Of a DNA stretch of 64,000 nucleotides, positions 16,584 through 24,614 are shown one piece after another. Source of the DNA: Gp6-AA40 sp050742535 (lineage in GTDB: Bacteria > Acidobacteriota > Vicinamibacteria > Vicinamibacterales > UBA2999); the NCBI GenBank assembly GCA_050742535.1, contig JBOGIQ010000001.1:1-64000 (forward strand), written 5' to 3'. Under the pieces are notes generated by a model. It worked only from the letters and a program-made list of their open reading frames with translations. It had not been told where the DNA came from and ran no database searches. Position numbers and translations under genes: made by a program. Every line of letters starts with the position of its first letter. The first letter of the stretch is position 1.

Positions 16584-18062
16584 ATGTCCACGGTGATCGA
16601 GCTCACCGAAGCTCCAGATCCTGCACGCTGCTGCGAGCTGTTCGCCGGGCTGCCGTACCGGCTCTTCCTCGACAGCGCGACGCCGGCGACACGCCTCGGC
16701 CGCTTCTCCTTCCTGACCGCGGATCCTGTTGCGATCGTACAGAGCAAGGGCGCGCGGACCGAGGTACACGATGGGCGAAACGGCGTGCGTGTCGTTGCTG
16801 GCGACGCGCTCCTGCATGTCGGCGCGCTGCTCGGTCCATACCGGCGAACCGCGCTCGAAGGGCTGCCGCCTTTTCAGGGCGGCGCCGCCGGCTATCTCGC
16901 CTATGACTGGGGACGGGTGGTCGAGCGCATTCCGGAGAATCGCCACGATGATCTCGGACTGCCGGACGCGGTCTTCGGAATTTATGACTGGGTGATTGGG
17001 TGGGATCACCGCGCATCGCGCGCGTGGCTGATTTCGACTGGGATTCCTGAAACGGGGGACGCGGCGCAAGCGCGGAGGGCAGACGAGCGCGCGAAGACGA
17101 TTGTGGCGAGACTAAATGGGGATCGTGGCGCGGACGTTGGTACGTCCGCGTCTGGCGAGCCTGACAAGGCTCGCCCCACGATCGCGGATGCTCCCTCGCA
17201 TCCTGTCGAAGGCGGCTGGTGGGATCGACGCCTCGACGTCCGATCCTCCTTCACGCATGAGGGGTATCTCGACGCGGTCGCTCGCGTCCGCGAGTACATC
17301 CTCGCCGGGGACATCTTCCAGACCAACCTGTCGCAGCGGTTCGAGGCGCCGCTGACCGAGTCGCCGTGGCAGCTGTACCGCCGGATGCGGATTCGCAACG
17401 CCGCGCCGTTCGCCGCGTTCTTCGACACGCCGGACGTGTCCGTGGTCAGCGCGTCGCCCGAGCGTTTCCTGCGCGTGGACGAGGGCGGCCATGTCGAGAC
17501 GCGGCCGATCAAGGGCACGATGCCGCGCGGCTTCGGCCCCGAGCACGACGGCTTACTCGGTCAGGCTCTGTCGGAAAGCGCCAAGGACCGCGCCGAGAAC
17601 CTGATGATCGTCGACCTGATGCGCAACGATCTGTCGCGCGTGTGCAGCGCGGGCACCGTGCGCGTGCCGGAGCTGTTTACCCTCGAACACTACGCGACGG
17701 TGCACCACCTCGTCTCGACGGTGGTCGGCGAGCTGGCGCCCGGGCGCGATGCGCTCGACCTGCTCCGCGCCGCCTTTCCCGGCGGATCGATTACCGGCGC
17801 GCCGAAGGTCCGGGCCATGGAAATCATCGCCGAGCTCGAGCCGTCGCAGCGCAGCGTCTACTGCGGGTCCCTTGGGTACTGCAGCGTGACTGGCGCGCTC
17901 GATACCAGCATCGCCATCCGGACGGTGATCGCACCGGCAGGGCGCGGTCGCGTGTATTTCAGCGCCGGCGGCGGCATCGTGGCCGATTCGGACCCCGAGC
18001 AGGAGTACCGCGAGACGCTCCACAAGGCCCGTGGCATGATCGACGTTTTGAGGCACCCGTGA
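16584..18062 (+). CDS. pabB: Aminodeoxychorismate synthase component I
   Basis: The 492-residue protein has the chorismate-binding fold: GGAAGYLAYDWGR, VREYILAGDIFQTNLSQRFE, VSASPERFLRV, IKGTMPRG, and GGSITGAPKVRAMEIIAELE. The SITGAPK form and the pabA and pabC neighbours favour PabB over TrpE. It aminates chorismate to aminodeoxychorismate with ammonia from PabA, leading to p-aminobenzoate, the aryl part of H4MPT-type cofactors used by MptG downstream. Residues about 180-200 (GADVGTSASGEPDKARP) are coded by a compound palindromic element (17121-17183) lying between the N-terminal and chorismate-binding halves, in frame and at a place where a loop is tolerated. Confidence 0.87.
   Translation: MSTVIELTEAPDPARCCELFAGLPYRLFLDSATPATRLGRFSFLTADPVAIVQSKGARTEVHDGRNGVRVVAGDALLHVGALLGPYRRTALEGLPPFQGGAAGYLAYDWGRVVERIPENRHDDLGLPDAVFGIYDWVIGWDHRASRAWLISTGIPETGDAAQARRADERAKTIVARLNGDRGADVGTSASGEPDKARPTIADAPSHPVEGGWWDRRLDVRSSFTHEGYLDAVARVREYILAGDIFQTNLSQRFEAPLTESPWQLYRRMRIRNAAPFAAFFDTPDVSVVSASPERFLRVDEGGHVETRPIKGTMPRGFGPEHDGLLGQALSESAKDRAENLMIVDLMRNDLSRVCSAGTVRVPELFTLEHYATVHHLVSTVVGELAPGRDALDLLRAAFPGGSITGAPKVRAMEIIAELEPSQRSVYCGSLGYCSVTGALDTSIAIRTVIAPAGRGRVYFSAGGGIVADSDPEQEYRETLHKARGMIDVLRHP
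17121..17183. repeat. Compound palindromic element inserted in frame in pabB
   Basis: It starts GATCGTGGCG, contains GCGGACG...CGTCCGC and GAGCCTGACAAGGCTC, and ends CCCCACGATC. It is the same design as 12022-12083 and 49982-50041. Confidence 0.88.
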
Positions 18063-18152
18063 AGTGGAAAACTGGAAAACTGGAAAAGTAGAAAAGGTCG
18101 AAAAGTAGGAAAGTCGCCACTTTTCCACCTTTCCATTTTTCAACTTTTGTAC
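18062..18152. repeat. Simple inverted repeat between pabB and pabA
   Basis: Units such as GGAAAACTGGAAAA and GAAAAGTAG rise, and CCACTTTTCCACCTTTCC mirrors them. It fills the only sizeable gap in the pab operon. It can form an A/T-rich hairpin and may weaken or tune read-through. Confidence 0.7.
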
Positions 18153-18158
18153 TTACAA

Positions 18159-18839
18159 ATGGTTCTGCTCATCGATAACTACGACTCGTTCGTGCACAAC
18201 CTCGCCCGCTACGTGCGCGAGCTGGGTTGGGAAGCCGTGGTTCATCGTAACGACGAGATGACCGTCGAAGACGTGGAGCGGCTCGCGCCGTCGCACATCA
18301 TCATCTCGCCGGGGCCGTGCACGCCGACCGAGGCCGGGATTTCGACCGACGTTGTCCGCCGTCTCGGCCCGACCACTCCCATTCTTGGCGTCTGCCTGGG
18401 CCATCAGTGCATCGGCGCCGCGTACGGCGGCCCGATCGTCAGGGCCGGCCGTCCGGTCCACGGCAAGACCTCGGCCCTGGTGCACGATGGGACGAGCCTC
18501 TTCACCGGCCTGCCGTCGCCGATTCGCGTTGCCCGGTATCACTCGCTGGTCATCGCCAGACCCGACGTGCCGCCGGAACTGCGCGTGCTGGCGACGGCCC
18601 GCGACGATCAGGAAGTGATGGCGGTGGAGCATCGCGAGCATCCGGTGATCGGCGTCCAGTTCCATCCGGAATCCGCGGCGACCGAATACGGCTATGCGAT
18701 GCTCGATCGGTTTCTCCGCGGCGATCGGGCGCGGCTTGCGGATGTCGCCGCACGGGCCGACGGGGCGCCGGGCACGCCGCCTCCCGTCGAGGACGAACCG
18801 CGGACGTTCGTCCCTCCTCCGGTGGAGCATGTGCGGTGA
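18159..18839 (+). CDS. pabA: Aminodeoxychorismate/anthranilate synthase component II, glutamine amidotransferase
   Basis: The 226-residue protein is a class I glutamine amidotransferase: VLLIDNYDSFVHNL at the start, the oxyanion region ISPGPCTP, nucleophile Cys in LGVCLGHQCIGAA, and the His-Glu pair in GVQFHPESAAT. It supplies ammonia to PabB, and could also serve TrpE if one exists elsewhere. A C-terminal tail of about 30 residues (ADGAPGTPPPVEDEPRTF) goes past the family end. The start is the ATG at 18159; an in-frame TTG at 18147 lies in the simple repeat. It overlaps pabC by four bases. Confidence 0.88.
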   Translation: MVLLIDNYDSFVHNLARYVRELGWEAVVHRNDEMTVEDVERLAPSHIIISPGPCTPTEAGISTDVVRRLGPTTPILGVCLGHQCIGAAYGGPIVRAGRPVHGKTSALVHDGTSLFTGLPSPIRVARYHSLVIARPDVPPELRVLATARDDQEVMAVEHREHPVIGVQFHPESAATEYGYAMLDRFLRGDRARLADVAARADGAPGTPPPVEDEPRTFVPPPVEHVR

Positions 18840-19702
18840 CCGACACGCACACCATCGTGTGGGTCGATGGAAAGCGGTTTCCGTCGGACGGCGCGCATAT
18901 CTCGGCGCGCGATCGCGGGTTTACGCTCGCCGACGGTGTCTTCGAGACGATGAAGGCGCGGAACGGGAAGGTCTTTCATCTCGACCGTCATCTGACGCGC
19001 ATCGATAGCGCGCTCCGGACCTTGGACATCCCCCCGCCGGCCGAACTGCGGGAGTGGGTGGACGCGGCGATTCACGCGGCGCACCTCCCCGAAGCCAGCA
19101 TTCGCCTCACGGTGAGCCGGGGAGTCGCCCCCGGAGGCGTCGGCGCGCCGCCTGACCCCGTACCGACGGTCGTCGTGACGGTCGCGCCTCCTCCGGTGTT
19201 CGGCGCGGCAGTCTACGAGACCGGGCTGACGGCTCACGTGGCGTCGGGCCGGCGGAACGAGCATGCGATCACGGCTGGACTGAAGACGCTGGCCTACACC
19301 GATGCGATCCTGGCGCTGATTGAGGCCCGCCGGGCCGGCGCCGACGAGGTGCTGTTTCTCGACACCGCCGGGCATTGCTCGGAAGCGTCGGCCAGCAACC
19401 TCTTCGCGGTGATTGGCGGCAGGCTGGCAACGCCGCCCACGTCGTGCGCGGCGCTTCCCGGCATCACGCGCCGCGCGGTGATCGAACTGGCGGCGGAACA
19501 TGGGCTGTCCGTGGACGAACGGCCGTTCGGCCTCGACGAGTTGAACGCCGCGAACGAGGCATTCCTGACCAGTTCGCTGCGCGGCATTGCGCCACTCGTG
19601 CGGGTCGGCGGTCACCCGATTGGAACAGGAACGCCAGGCGCGGTCACTCGAACGGTGATGGCGGCATATGCCGCGCTCGTCACAGCGGAGTGCGGCGAGT
19701 GA
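18836..19702 (+). CDS. pabC: Class IV aminotransferase, probable aminodeoxychorismate lyase
   Basis: The 288-residue protein has the fold-type IV PLP signature: RGFTLADGVFETMKA, the PLP-binding Lys in ITAGLKTLAYTDAI, and DEVLFLDTAGHCSEASASNLF with the phosphate-binding cup. Position directly after pabB and pabA argues for cleavage of aminodeoxychorismate to p-aminobenzoate and pyruvate; a branched-chain or D-amino-acid aminotransferase is the alternative. The GTG start overlaps the pabA stop, and its own stop overlaps the GTG of the DUF447 gene, which couples p-aminobenzoate production to cofactor genes. Confidence 0.82.
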   Translation: MTDTHTIVWVDGKRFPSDGAHISARDRGFTLADGVFETMKARNGKVFHLDRHLTRIDSALRTLDIPPPAELREWVDAAIHAAHLPEASIRLTVSRGVAPGGVGAPPDPVPTVVVTVAPPPVFGAAVYETGLTAHVASGRRNEHAITAGLKTLAYTDAILALIEARRAGADEVLFLDTAGHCSEASASNLFAVIGGRLATPPTSCAALPGITRRAVIELAAEHGLSVDERPFGLDELNAANEAFLTSSLRGIAPLVRVGGHPIGTGTPGAVTRTVMAAYAALVTAECGE

Positions 19703-20274
19703 TCATCGAAACGATCGTCACCACCATTTCGGCGGATGGCGAGGTGAACTGCGCCCCGATGGGCGTCGAATGGAATCCTGACGTTGAACCGGAGACGATT
19801 GTTCTGAAGCCGTTCCTGGAGACGGCCACGTATCGAAATGTCCTCGCCACCCGTACCGCCGTCGTCAATCTCATCGATGATGTGCGGGTGTTTGCAAAGG
19901 CGGCGATCAGCAATCCGGCCTACGAGACGGTGCCCGCGCAGGTCGTTCGCGGCGTCGCGCTGGCCGACGCCTGTTCGTGGCGCGAGCTCGAGGTAACCGG
20001 AATCGACAGCACCCCTCCGCGATCGCGAATCGACACCCGGACCGTGCATCGCCAGGTCAGGCGGGAGTTCATCGGCTTCAATCGCGCCCGCCACGCCGTG
20101 CTCGAGACGGCAATCTACGCGACGCGTGTCCACCTCCTGGGGCGCGAGTATCTTCTCAGCGAGGTCGAGCGGCTGCAGGTCATCGTCGACAAGACGGCCG
20201 GTCCGCGTGAATTCGAGGCGATGGCGCTGCTGGTTGAGTACATTCGCAGCGCACCCGCGGTGGTGAAATCGTGA
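19699..20274 (+). CDS. DUF447-family protein of the H4MPT gene cluster
   Basis: The 191-residue protein starts VIIETIVTTISADGEVNCAPMGVEW and goes on with LKPFLETATYRNVLATRTAVVNLIDDV, a split-barrel flavin-reductase-like pattern typical of DUF447. Members occur in methanogens and in bacterial H4MPT clusters, so a flavin-linked role in the cofactor pathway is plausible though unproven. The GTG start lies in the pabC stop (GTGA). Its last 8 codons are copied again 62 bp downstream, on the other side of a palindromic element. Confidence 0.78.
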   Translation: MIIETIVTTISADGEVNCAPMGVEWNPDVEPETIVLKPFLETATYRNVLATRTAVVNLIDDVRVFAKAAISNPAYETVPAQVVRGVALADACSWRELEVTGIDSTPPRSRIDTRTVHRQVRREFIGFNRARHAVLETAIYATRVHLLGREYLLSEVERLQVIVDKTAGPREFEAMALLVEYIRSAPAVVKS

Positions 20275-20338
20275 CCCCTCTCATTACCCACGTAGTGTCC
20301 GCCTTCAGGCGGACCCCCGCGGTGGTGAAATCGTGACC
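20254..20338. repeat. 23-bp direct repeats on both sides of a palindromic element
   Basis: CCCGCGGTGGTGAAATCGTG plus ACC occurs at 20254-20276 and again, unchanged, at 20316-20338. The element GTCCGCCTTCAGGCGGAC lies between. The first copy holds the DUF447 stop and the second holds the mptG start, so one duplication separated two genes that probably once overlapped (GTGA). Confidence 0.85.
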
Positions 20339-21322
20339 ACCACCGGACTCGAAGTCTTCGTTGAGGCGCCCGCCCGGCTGCACTTCGGCGTGCTCGATCT
20401 CCGCGGCGAACTGGGGCGGTGGTTCGGCGGCATCGGCGCGGCCGCTCCGGAGGCGACGCTGCTCGTGTCTGCGTCCAGGGCCCTGACCGTGACCGCGCAT
20501 GGGCAGGACGCGCAGCGGGCCTCGGCGTTCGCGAAGCGGTTTCTCGATCACCATCACATTCGCGAAGGCGCTCGCGTGTGCGTACACCGTTCGCTGCCGC
20601 GGCACGCCGGTCTCGGCTCCGGAACGCAGCTGGCGCTTTCCGTCGCGCGGGCGCTGGCCGAGCTGTACGGACTCGATACCGATCCGCCGACGCTGGCGCA
20701 GGCTGTCGGCCGCGCGCGCCGGTCCGCAATCGGCACGTGGATCTTTTCCGGCGGCGGTCTGGTGGTCGAAGGCGGCCGGCACACGGGATTCGACAATTGC
20801 GGGCCGTTGATTGCCCGTGTTCCGTTCCCGTCCGAATGGCGATGTGTCGTCGCGGTTCCGGGCGGCAAGGGACTCAGCGGTGTTCGCGAAGAAGAGGCCT
20901 TCTACCGGCTGCCGATGCCACGGCAGGAAGAGGTGGAGCGCGTGGCGCATCTCGTCCTGCTGCTGCTGTTGCCGTCGGTCGTCGAAGGCGACCTCTCGAA
21001 CTTCGGCCGGGCCCTCTCGCAGATCCAGGAGATTACCGGCCGCTGGTTCGCGGCCGTCCAGGGCAGCACGTTCGCCAAGGGCGTCAGCGAGGAGCTGGTG
21101 CACCGGATGCGCGAATGGCGCGCCCTGGGCGTCGGCCAGAGCTCCTGGGGTCCCGCTGTCTACGGCATCGTCGGCCGCGATGACGATGCAAAGAGGCTGG
21201 CGGACCGGGCACGGGACTTTATCGGGTCCGAGGGCGTCGTCTACGCAGGTCCGTTCCGCAGCGAAGGCGCTCGCGTGTGGACCACGACCGCCCAGCTGCC
21301 AACGCCCAACCAGACGATATGA
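20333..21322 (+). CDS. mptG: Beta-ribofuranosylaminobenzene 5'-phosphate synthase
   Basis: The 329-residue protein is of the GHMP-like beta-RFAP synthase family: VEAPARLHFGVLDL at the start, the motif PRHAGLGSGTQLALSVARAL near residue 85, RSAIGTWIFSGGGLVVEGG, and the later GVGQSSWGPAVYGIV. It joins p-aminobenzoate to phosphoribosyl diphosphate with loss of CO2, the committed step of H4MPT synthesis, and is a hallmark gene for H4MPT in bacteria. pabABC directly upstream provide one substrate. The GTG start lies in the second copy of a 23-bp direct repeat. Confidence 0.92.
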   Translation: MTTTGLEVFVEAPARLHFGVLDLRGELGRWFGGIGAAAPEATLLVSASRALTVTAHGQDAQRASAFAKRFLDHHHIREGARVCVHRSLPRHAGLGSGTQLALSVARALAELYGLDTDPPTLAQAVGRARRSAIGTWIFSGGGLVVEGGRHTGFDNCGPLIARVPFPSEWRCVVAVPGGKGLSGVREEEAFYRLPMPRQEEVERVAHLVLLLLLPSVVEGDLSNFGRALSQIQEITGRWFAAVQGSTFAKGVSEELVHRMREWRALGVGQSSWGPAVYGIVGRDDDAKRLADRARDFIGSEGVVYAGPFRSEGARVWTTTAQLPTPNQTI

Positions 21323-21333
21323 TCGCGGGCCTT

Positions 21334-21825
21334 TCAGGAGAATCGCGGCTGTAACAGATCGGCGACGACGTCCAGGCGCCGCCCGATTGCCATATAGCCG
21401 TCAGCCATCTTGTTGACGTTCTCTTGCGTGGCTTCGAGTTCGACTTTGGTTGCCATGCGTTCGCTGATGTCCGTCAACGTGCGTTCGACGCGCTCGAACC
21501 GTTGCTCGATGCGATCGAGCCGTTGGTCCACGCGATCCAGCCGTTGCTCCACGCGATCGAGTCGTTGCTCCACACGGTCGAGCCGTTGTTCTTCCCCGGA
21601 ATCTCCATAGCGGTCCGTTGTTTCCCGGACGATGGAGTCCGTCGTCTCCCGCCCCCGCTCCTCATCTCCGCCGCGACGGCAGCCACGGATCGCGTCGGAC
21701 CGCGCGATCGACGCCTGGATTTCCTCTCCATGTTGTCTTGCCGCCTCTTTCAGGTCATCGAGAGCGCGCACCAGTTCTCTATTGAACTCGGAATCCGTAA
21801 TGGCCTTTGGCTGGATGTCCGACAT
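21334..21825 (-). CDS. Coiled-coil protein with heptad repeats
   Basis: The 163-residue product has a central run of the heptad QRLDRVE and close variants (about six copies, coded by 21-bp DNA repeats at 21489-21597), giving a long charged coiled coil. The ends look like SDSEFNRELVRALDDLKEAA and MATKVELEATQENVNKMADGY. No signal peptide is seen. Proteins of this general type may act as structural or adaptor helices, but no function can be assigned. The start is taken at ATG 21825 because the longer frame reads through leader sequence of the divergent OFA gene. Confidence 0.6.
   Translation of the reverse strand: MSDIQPKAITDSEFNRELVRALDDLKEAARQHGEEIQASIARSDAIRGCRRGGDEERGRETTDSIVRETTDRYGDSGEEQRLDRVEQRLDRVEQRLDRVDQRLDRIEQRFERVERTLTDISERMATKVELEATQENVNKMADGYMAIGRRLDVVADLLQPRFS
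21489..21597. repeat. Tandem 21-bp repeats coding coiled-coil heptads
   Basis: Units like CGATCGAGCCGTTGCTCCACG recur about five times with few changes, matching one QRLDRVE heptad each on the minus strand. Confidence 0.8.
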
Positions 21826-21915
21826 GACGACGACGATGCCATCGTCGACCACCCGAATCAAGATGCATGTCGGATGCTGCAAACAACTCGCACAGTCTGT
21901 TAGCATCCGCGGCGC

Positions 21916-23256
21916 ATGGTCCCCAACCGCTGGCGCATTCCGATTGGCGCGGTGCTGGTGCACATCTGCATCGGCTCCGTTTACGCGTGGAGTACGTTCA
22001 ACCGGCCCATTCAGGCGCTCTTTCCCGACAGCCCGTGGTGGTTCAGCCCGCCCTACACGACGTTTACGACCGCACTCGCGCTGCTCGGGCTGAGCGCCGC
22101 CTTCGGCGGACCCTGGGTGGAGCGCCGTGGTCCGCGCGTTGCCGCAACCTGGGCGGCGATTTTCTTCGGCGTGGGTCTACAGGTCGGCGGGGTGGGCCTC
22201 GCGCTTGGCAAGCCCTTCCTGGTGTTTTTGGGCATGGGTCTGACCGGCGGCGTCGGCTGCGGGCTCGGATACATCTCTCCGGTAAGCACGCTGGTGAAAT
22301 GGTTTCCCGATCGCCGCGGGATGGCGACTGGCATGGCCATCATGGGGTTCGGCGGCGGTGCGTTCGTTGCCGGCTACCTCAACGTCTATTTGATGGACGT
22401 GTTTGGCGTCGCGCGCACCGTCATGATGCTCGGCGCGATCTACTTCGTGGTCATGGTCATCGGCTCGCGGCTGATGGAGCTGCCGCCGCCGGGATGGACG
22501 CCTGCCGGCTGGAGCCCGCCGGTGAAGGCGAACGCGATGATCGCGGATCGCAGCGTCACACGCAACGAAGCCATCGGCACCGTGCAGTTCTATCTGTTGT
22601 GGGGAATCCTCTTCATCAACGTCACGGCCGGAATCGGAATCCTCGCGCAGGCGTCGCCGATGATGCAGGACATGTTTGGCCGGACGCCGATCCAGGCTGC
22701 CGCCGTCGTCTCGCTCATCAGTCTCTTCAACGCCGGCGGGCGGTTCATGTGGGCCTCCGGCTCCGATTACATCGGGCGGCGAAACACCTACGTCATCTTC
22801 TTCGCGGTGCAGCTGATCCTGTTCCTGCTGATACCTGGCTTTGCCGCGCGCGGGCAGTGGCTGCCTTTTCAGACCAGCCTCTTCGTCATCTTCACCATGT
22901 ACGGCGGCGGATTCGCCACGATCCCCGCGTTTCTGGCCGATATCTTCGGTCCGCAGAACGTCGGGGCGATCCATGGCGCGCTGCTCACGGCGTGGAGTGC
23001 CGCGGCGATCGCCGGTCCGGTCATCATCACGGAGCTCTCGAACCGCGCGAAGGCGGCGCTGCCTCCCGGAGCGAACCGCGTGAACATCTACGACACGCCG
23101 CTGCAGGTGCTGGCGGCGTTGCTTGCGGTCGGGTTTGTGATCACGTTGCTGGTGCGGCCGCTCGCGCGGCAGCAGTATGAACCCCAGCCCGTGCGCGTGC
23201 GAACCGGTCCGAAAAGCCGCTCGGGCTCCGTCGCCGTCGTCGAACCTGAAGACTGA
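21916..23256 (+). CDS. OFA-family (oxalate/formate) MFS transporter
   Basis: The 446-residue protein has 12 hydrophobic segments and the OFA pattern: HICIGSVYAWSTFNRPI in helix 1, GGVGCGLGYISPVSTLVKWFPDRRGMATG across helices 4-5, and MYGGGFATIPAFLADIFG late in the protein. Members carry small carboxylates such as oxalate and formate in exchange or symport. With a formaldehyde-oxidising cofactor island upstream and a formate dehydrogenase 13 kb downstream, formate movement is a fair guess; oxalate or another monocarboxylate is possible. The ATG at 21916 is used. Confidence 0.82.
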   Translation: MVPNRWRIPIGAVLVHICIGSVYAWSTFNRPIQALFPDSPWWFSPPYTTFTTALALLGLSAAFGGPWVERRGPRVAATWAAIFFGVGLQVGGVGLALGKPFLVFLGMGLTGGVGCGLGYISPVSTLVKWFPDRRGMATGMAIMGFGGGAFVAGYLNVYLMDVFGVARTVMMLGAIYFVVMVIGSRLMELPPPGWTPAGWSPPVKANAMIADRSVTRNEAIGTVQFYLLWGILFINVTAGIGILAQASPMMQDMFGRTPIQAAAVVSLISLFNAGGRFMWASGSDYIGRRNTYVIFFAVQLILFLLIPGFAARGQWLPFQTSLFVIFTMYGGGFATIPAFLADIFGPQNVGAIHGALLTAWSAAAIAGPVIITELSNRAKAALPPGANRVNIYDTPLQVLAALLAVGFVITLLVRPLARQQYEPQPVRVRTGPKSRSGSVAVVEPED

Positions 23257-23283
23257 AGACTGAGGGCTGAAGACTGAAGGCTG
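23253..23283. repeat. GAAGACTGAAGACTGA simple repeats
   Basis: Short direct repeats of GACTGAAG and GGCTGAAG fill the gap between the transporter and the TPR gene. Confidence 0.6.
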
Positions 23284-23288
23284 CCACC

Positions 23289-24614
23289 ATGCGTACCGGC
23301 TTCTGCGTCGCGCTGATTGCGGTGACGTTCGGCTCGGTGCTGCCGGACGGACAGACCCGCCCGAATTCCAGCAATCGGATCGCCGAATTGCAGGAGTGGA
23401 TGGCGCTTGTCTCGCAGCACACGCCGGGCCGCGTTGATGAGGCTGTCTCGAACGCGCGGTCATGGGGGCGCGAGTCGCTGCAGAACGTCCGCGACGATTT
23501 AGCCGCGCTCAGGCTGCTGATGTGCGAGCGCTGTTCCAAGCCCCAGCAGGCGGACAGATTTCGAACCGAGCCGGTGAAGATCGGCAGCCGGCACGCGTGG
23601 CGGACGGTGTACGCCTCGAGCCACGTCATGGAACTGACGGAGTTCGTCAAACGGATCGGCACGAGGTTCGACGTCAACGATCTCCTCAAGCGTGGCGCTC
23701 TTCTCCACACCGACGTCGCGCTGCGTGCGCCTCCGGTCCTGACCTTCGCGGCGAACGCCGATTACCTGCCGCTGCAGCGGACGATCGTGCAGCTTGCCGA
23801 TGGCCAGCAGGCCGGTTTGGAGGCGACCGTCGATCACCTCGACATGGCGCGGCGTCTCCTCGACCTGGTGACGCCCGATCCGCGCGCCGATGTGCGCGAA
23901 ACACCAGAACGGGATCAGATGGTCCGCGTGTGGTATCGCGCCACCATGTCGGCGCTGCTCGACTTGAGCCAGCTGGACGTGACACACACTGATACCGCCC
24001 TTCAGCTCCTGCCGGGTGAAACCACCGTGCTCTTTCTGGCCGGCGCCCATCACGAAACGCTTGCCGCGCCGCGCTACCAGAGCGCGATCGCGACGCGAAC
24101 GCTCGGCAACGTCTCAGTGATCGCGTCCGAACAGGAGGAGCTGCGGCGCGCCGAGGGGCTGTTCCGGCGCGCGGTGAACGCGGATCCGGAATACGTGGAA
24201 GCGCACCTGCGATTGGGCCAGGTGCTCGGCCGTCTCGGCCGCCACGACGAGGCTCTGACGGAGCTGCGAATGGCGGCGCAGGCAAGCGATCCGGTTATTA
24301 CCTACTACGCGCACCTGCTGATCGGGCGCGAAGAGGACGCGCGGGGCAACGTCCCGAACGCACGGTCGGCGTACGAGCGTGCGGCGGCGCTGGTGGCGCG
24401 AGCGCAGGCACCGCGCCTGGCCCTCAGTGAAATCGAGATGCGTTCCGGGAATCGAACGGCGGCCCGGCGATGGATGGACGAGGCGCTGGGTGCGTCGGGG
24501 TCGGCGCCGTCTGCTGACCCCTGGACGTTTTATGCGCAGTCCGCCGGCCGCTCGGCAGCCGCCCTCCTCGTGTCGGTCGGCCGGGCATTTCAGCCTGCCG
24601 GAGTACAACGATGA
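23289..24614 (+). CDS. TPR-repeat protein, probably exported
   Basis: The 441-residue product starts with a short hydrophobic segment (TGFCVALIAVTFGSVL) that can serve as a signal. The C-terminal third has TPR-like helices (EGLFRRAVNADPEYVEAHLRL, RLGRHDEALTELRMAA, GNVPNARSAYERAAAL). The middle (YASSHVMELTEFVKRIGTRF) resembles nothing I can name. It overlaps the VWA gene by four bases, so the two probably work together at the cell surface; a matching partnership is common in Acidobacteriota. The last 20 residues (VGRAFQPAGVQR) are coded by GCATTTCAGCCTGCCGG, which looks like another dispersed element. Confidence 0.7.
   Translation: MRTGFCVALIAVTFGSVLPDGQTRPNSSNRIAELQEWMALVSQHTPGRVDEAVSNARSWGRESLQNVRDDLAALRLLMCERCSKPQQADRFRTEPVKIGSRHAWRTVYASSHVMELTEFVKRIGTRFDVNDLLKRGALLHTDVALRAPPVLTFAANADYLPLQRTIVQLADGQQAGLEATVDHLDMARRLLDLVTPDPRADVRETPERDQMVRVWYRATMSALLDLSQLDVTHTDTALQLLPGETTVLFLAGAHHETLAAPRYQSAIATRTLGNVSVIASEQEELRRAEGLFRRAVNADPEYVEAHLRLGQVLGRLGRHDEALTELRMAAQASDPVITYYAHLLIGREEDARGNVPNARSAYERAAALVARAQAPRLALSEIEMRSGNRTAARRWMDEALGASGSAPSADPWTFYAQSAGRSAAALLVSVGRAFQPAGVQR

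Noticed and set aside
16584..18062. Assignment as anthranilate synthase (TrpE)
   Set aside because: The SITGAPK motif, the pabC-like neighbour and the H4MPT context favour PabB, and no other trp gene is present.
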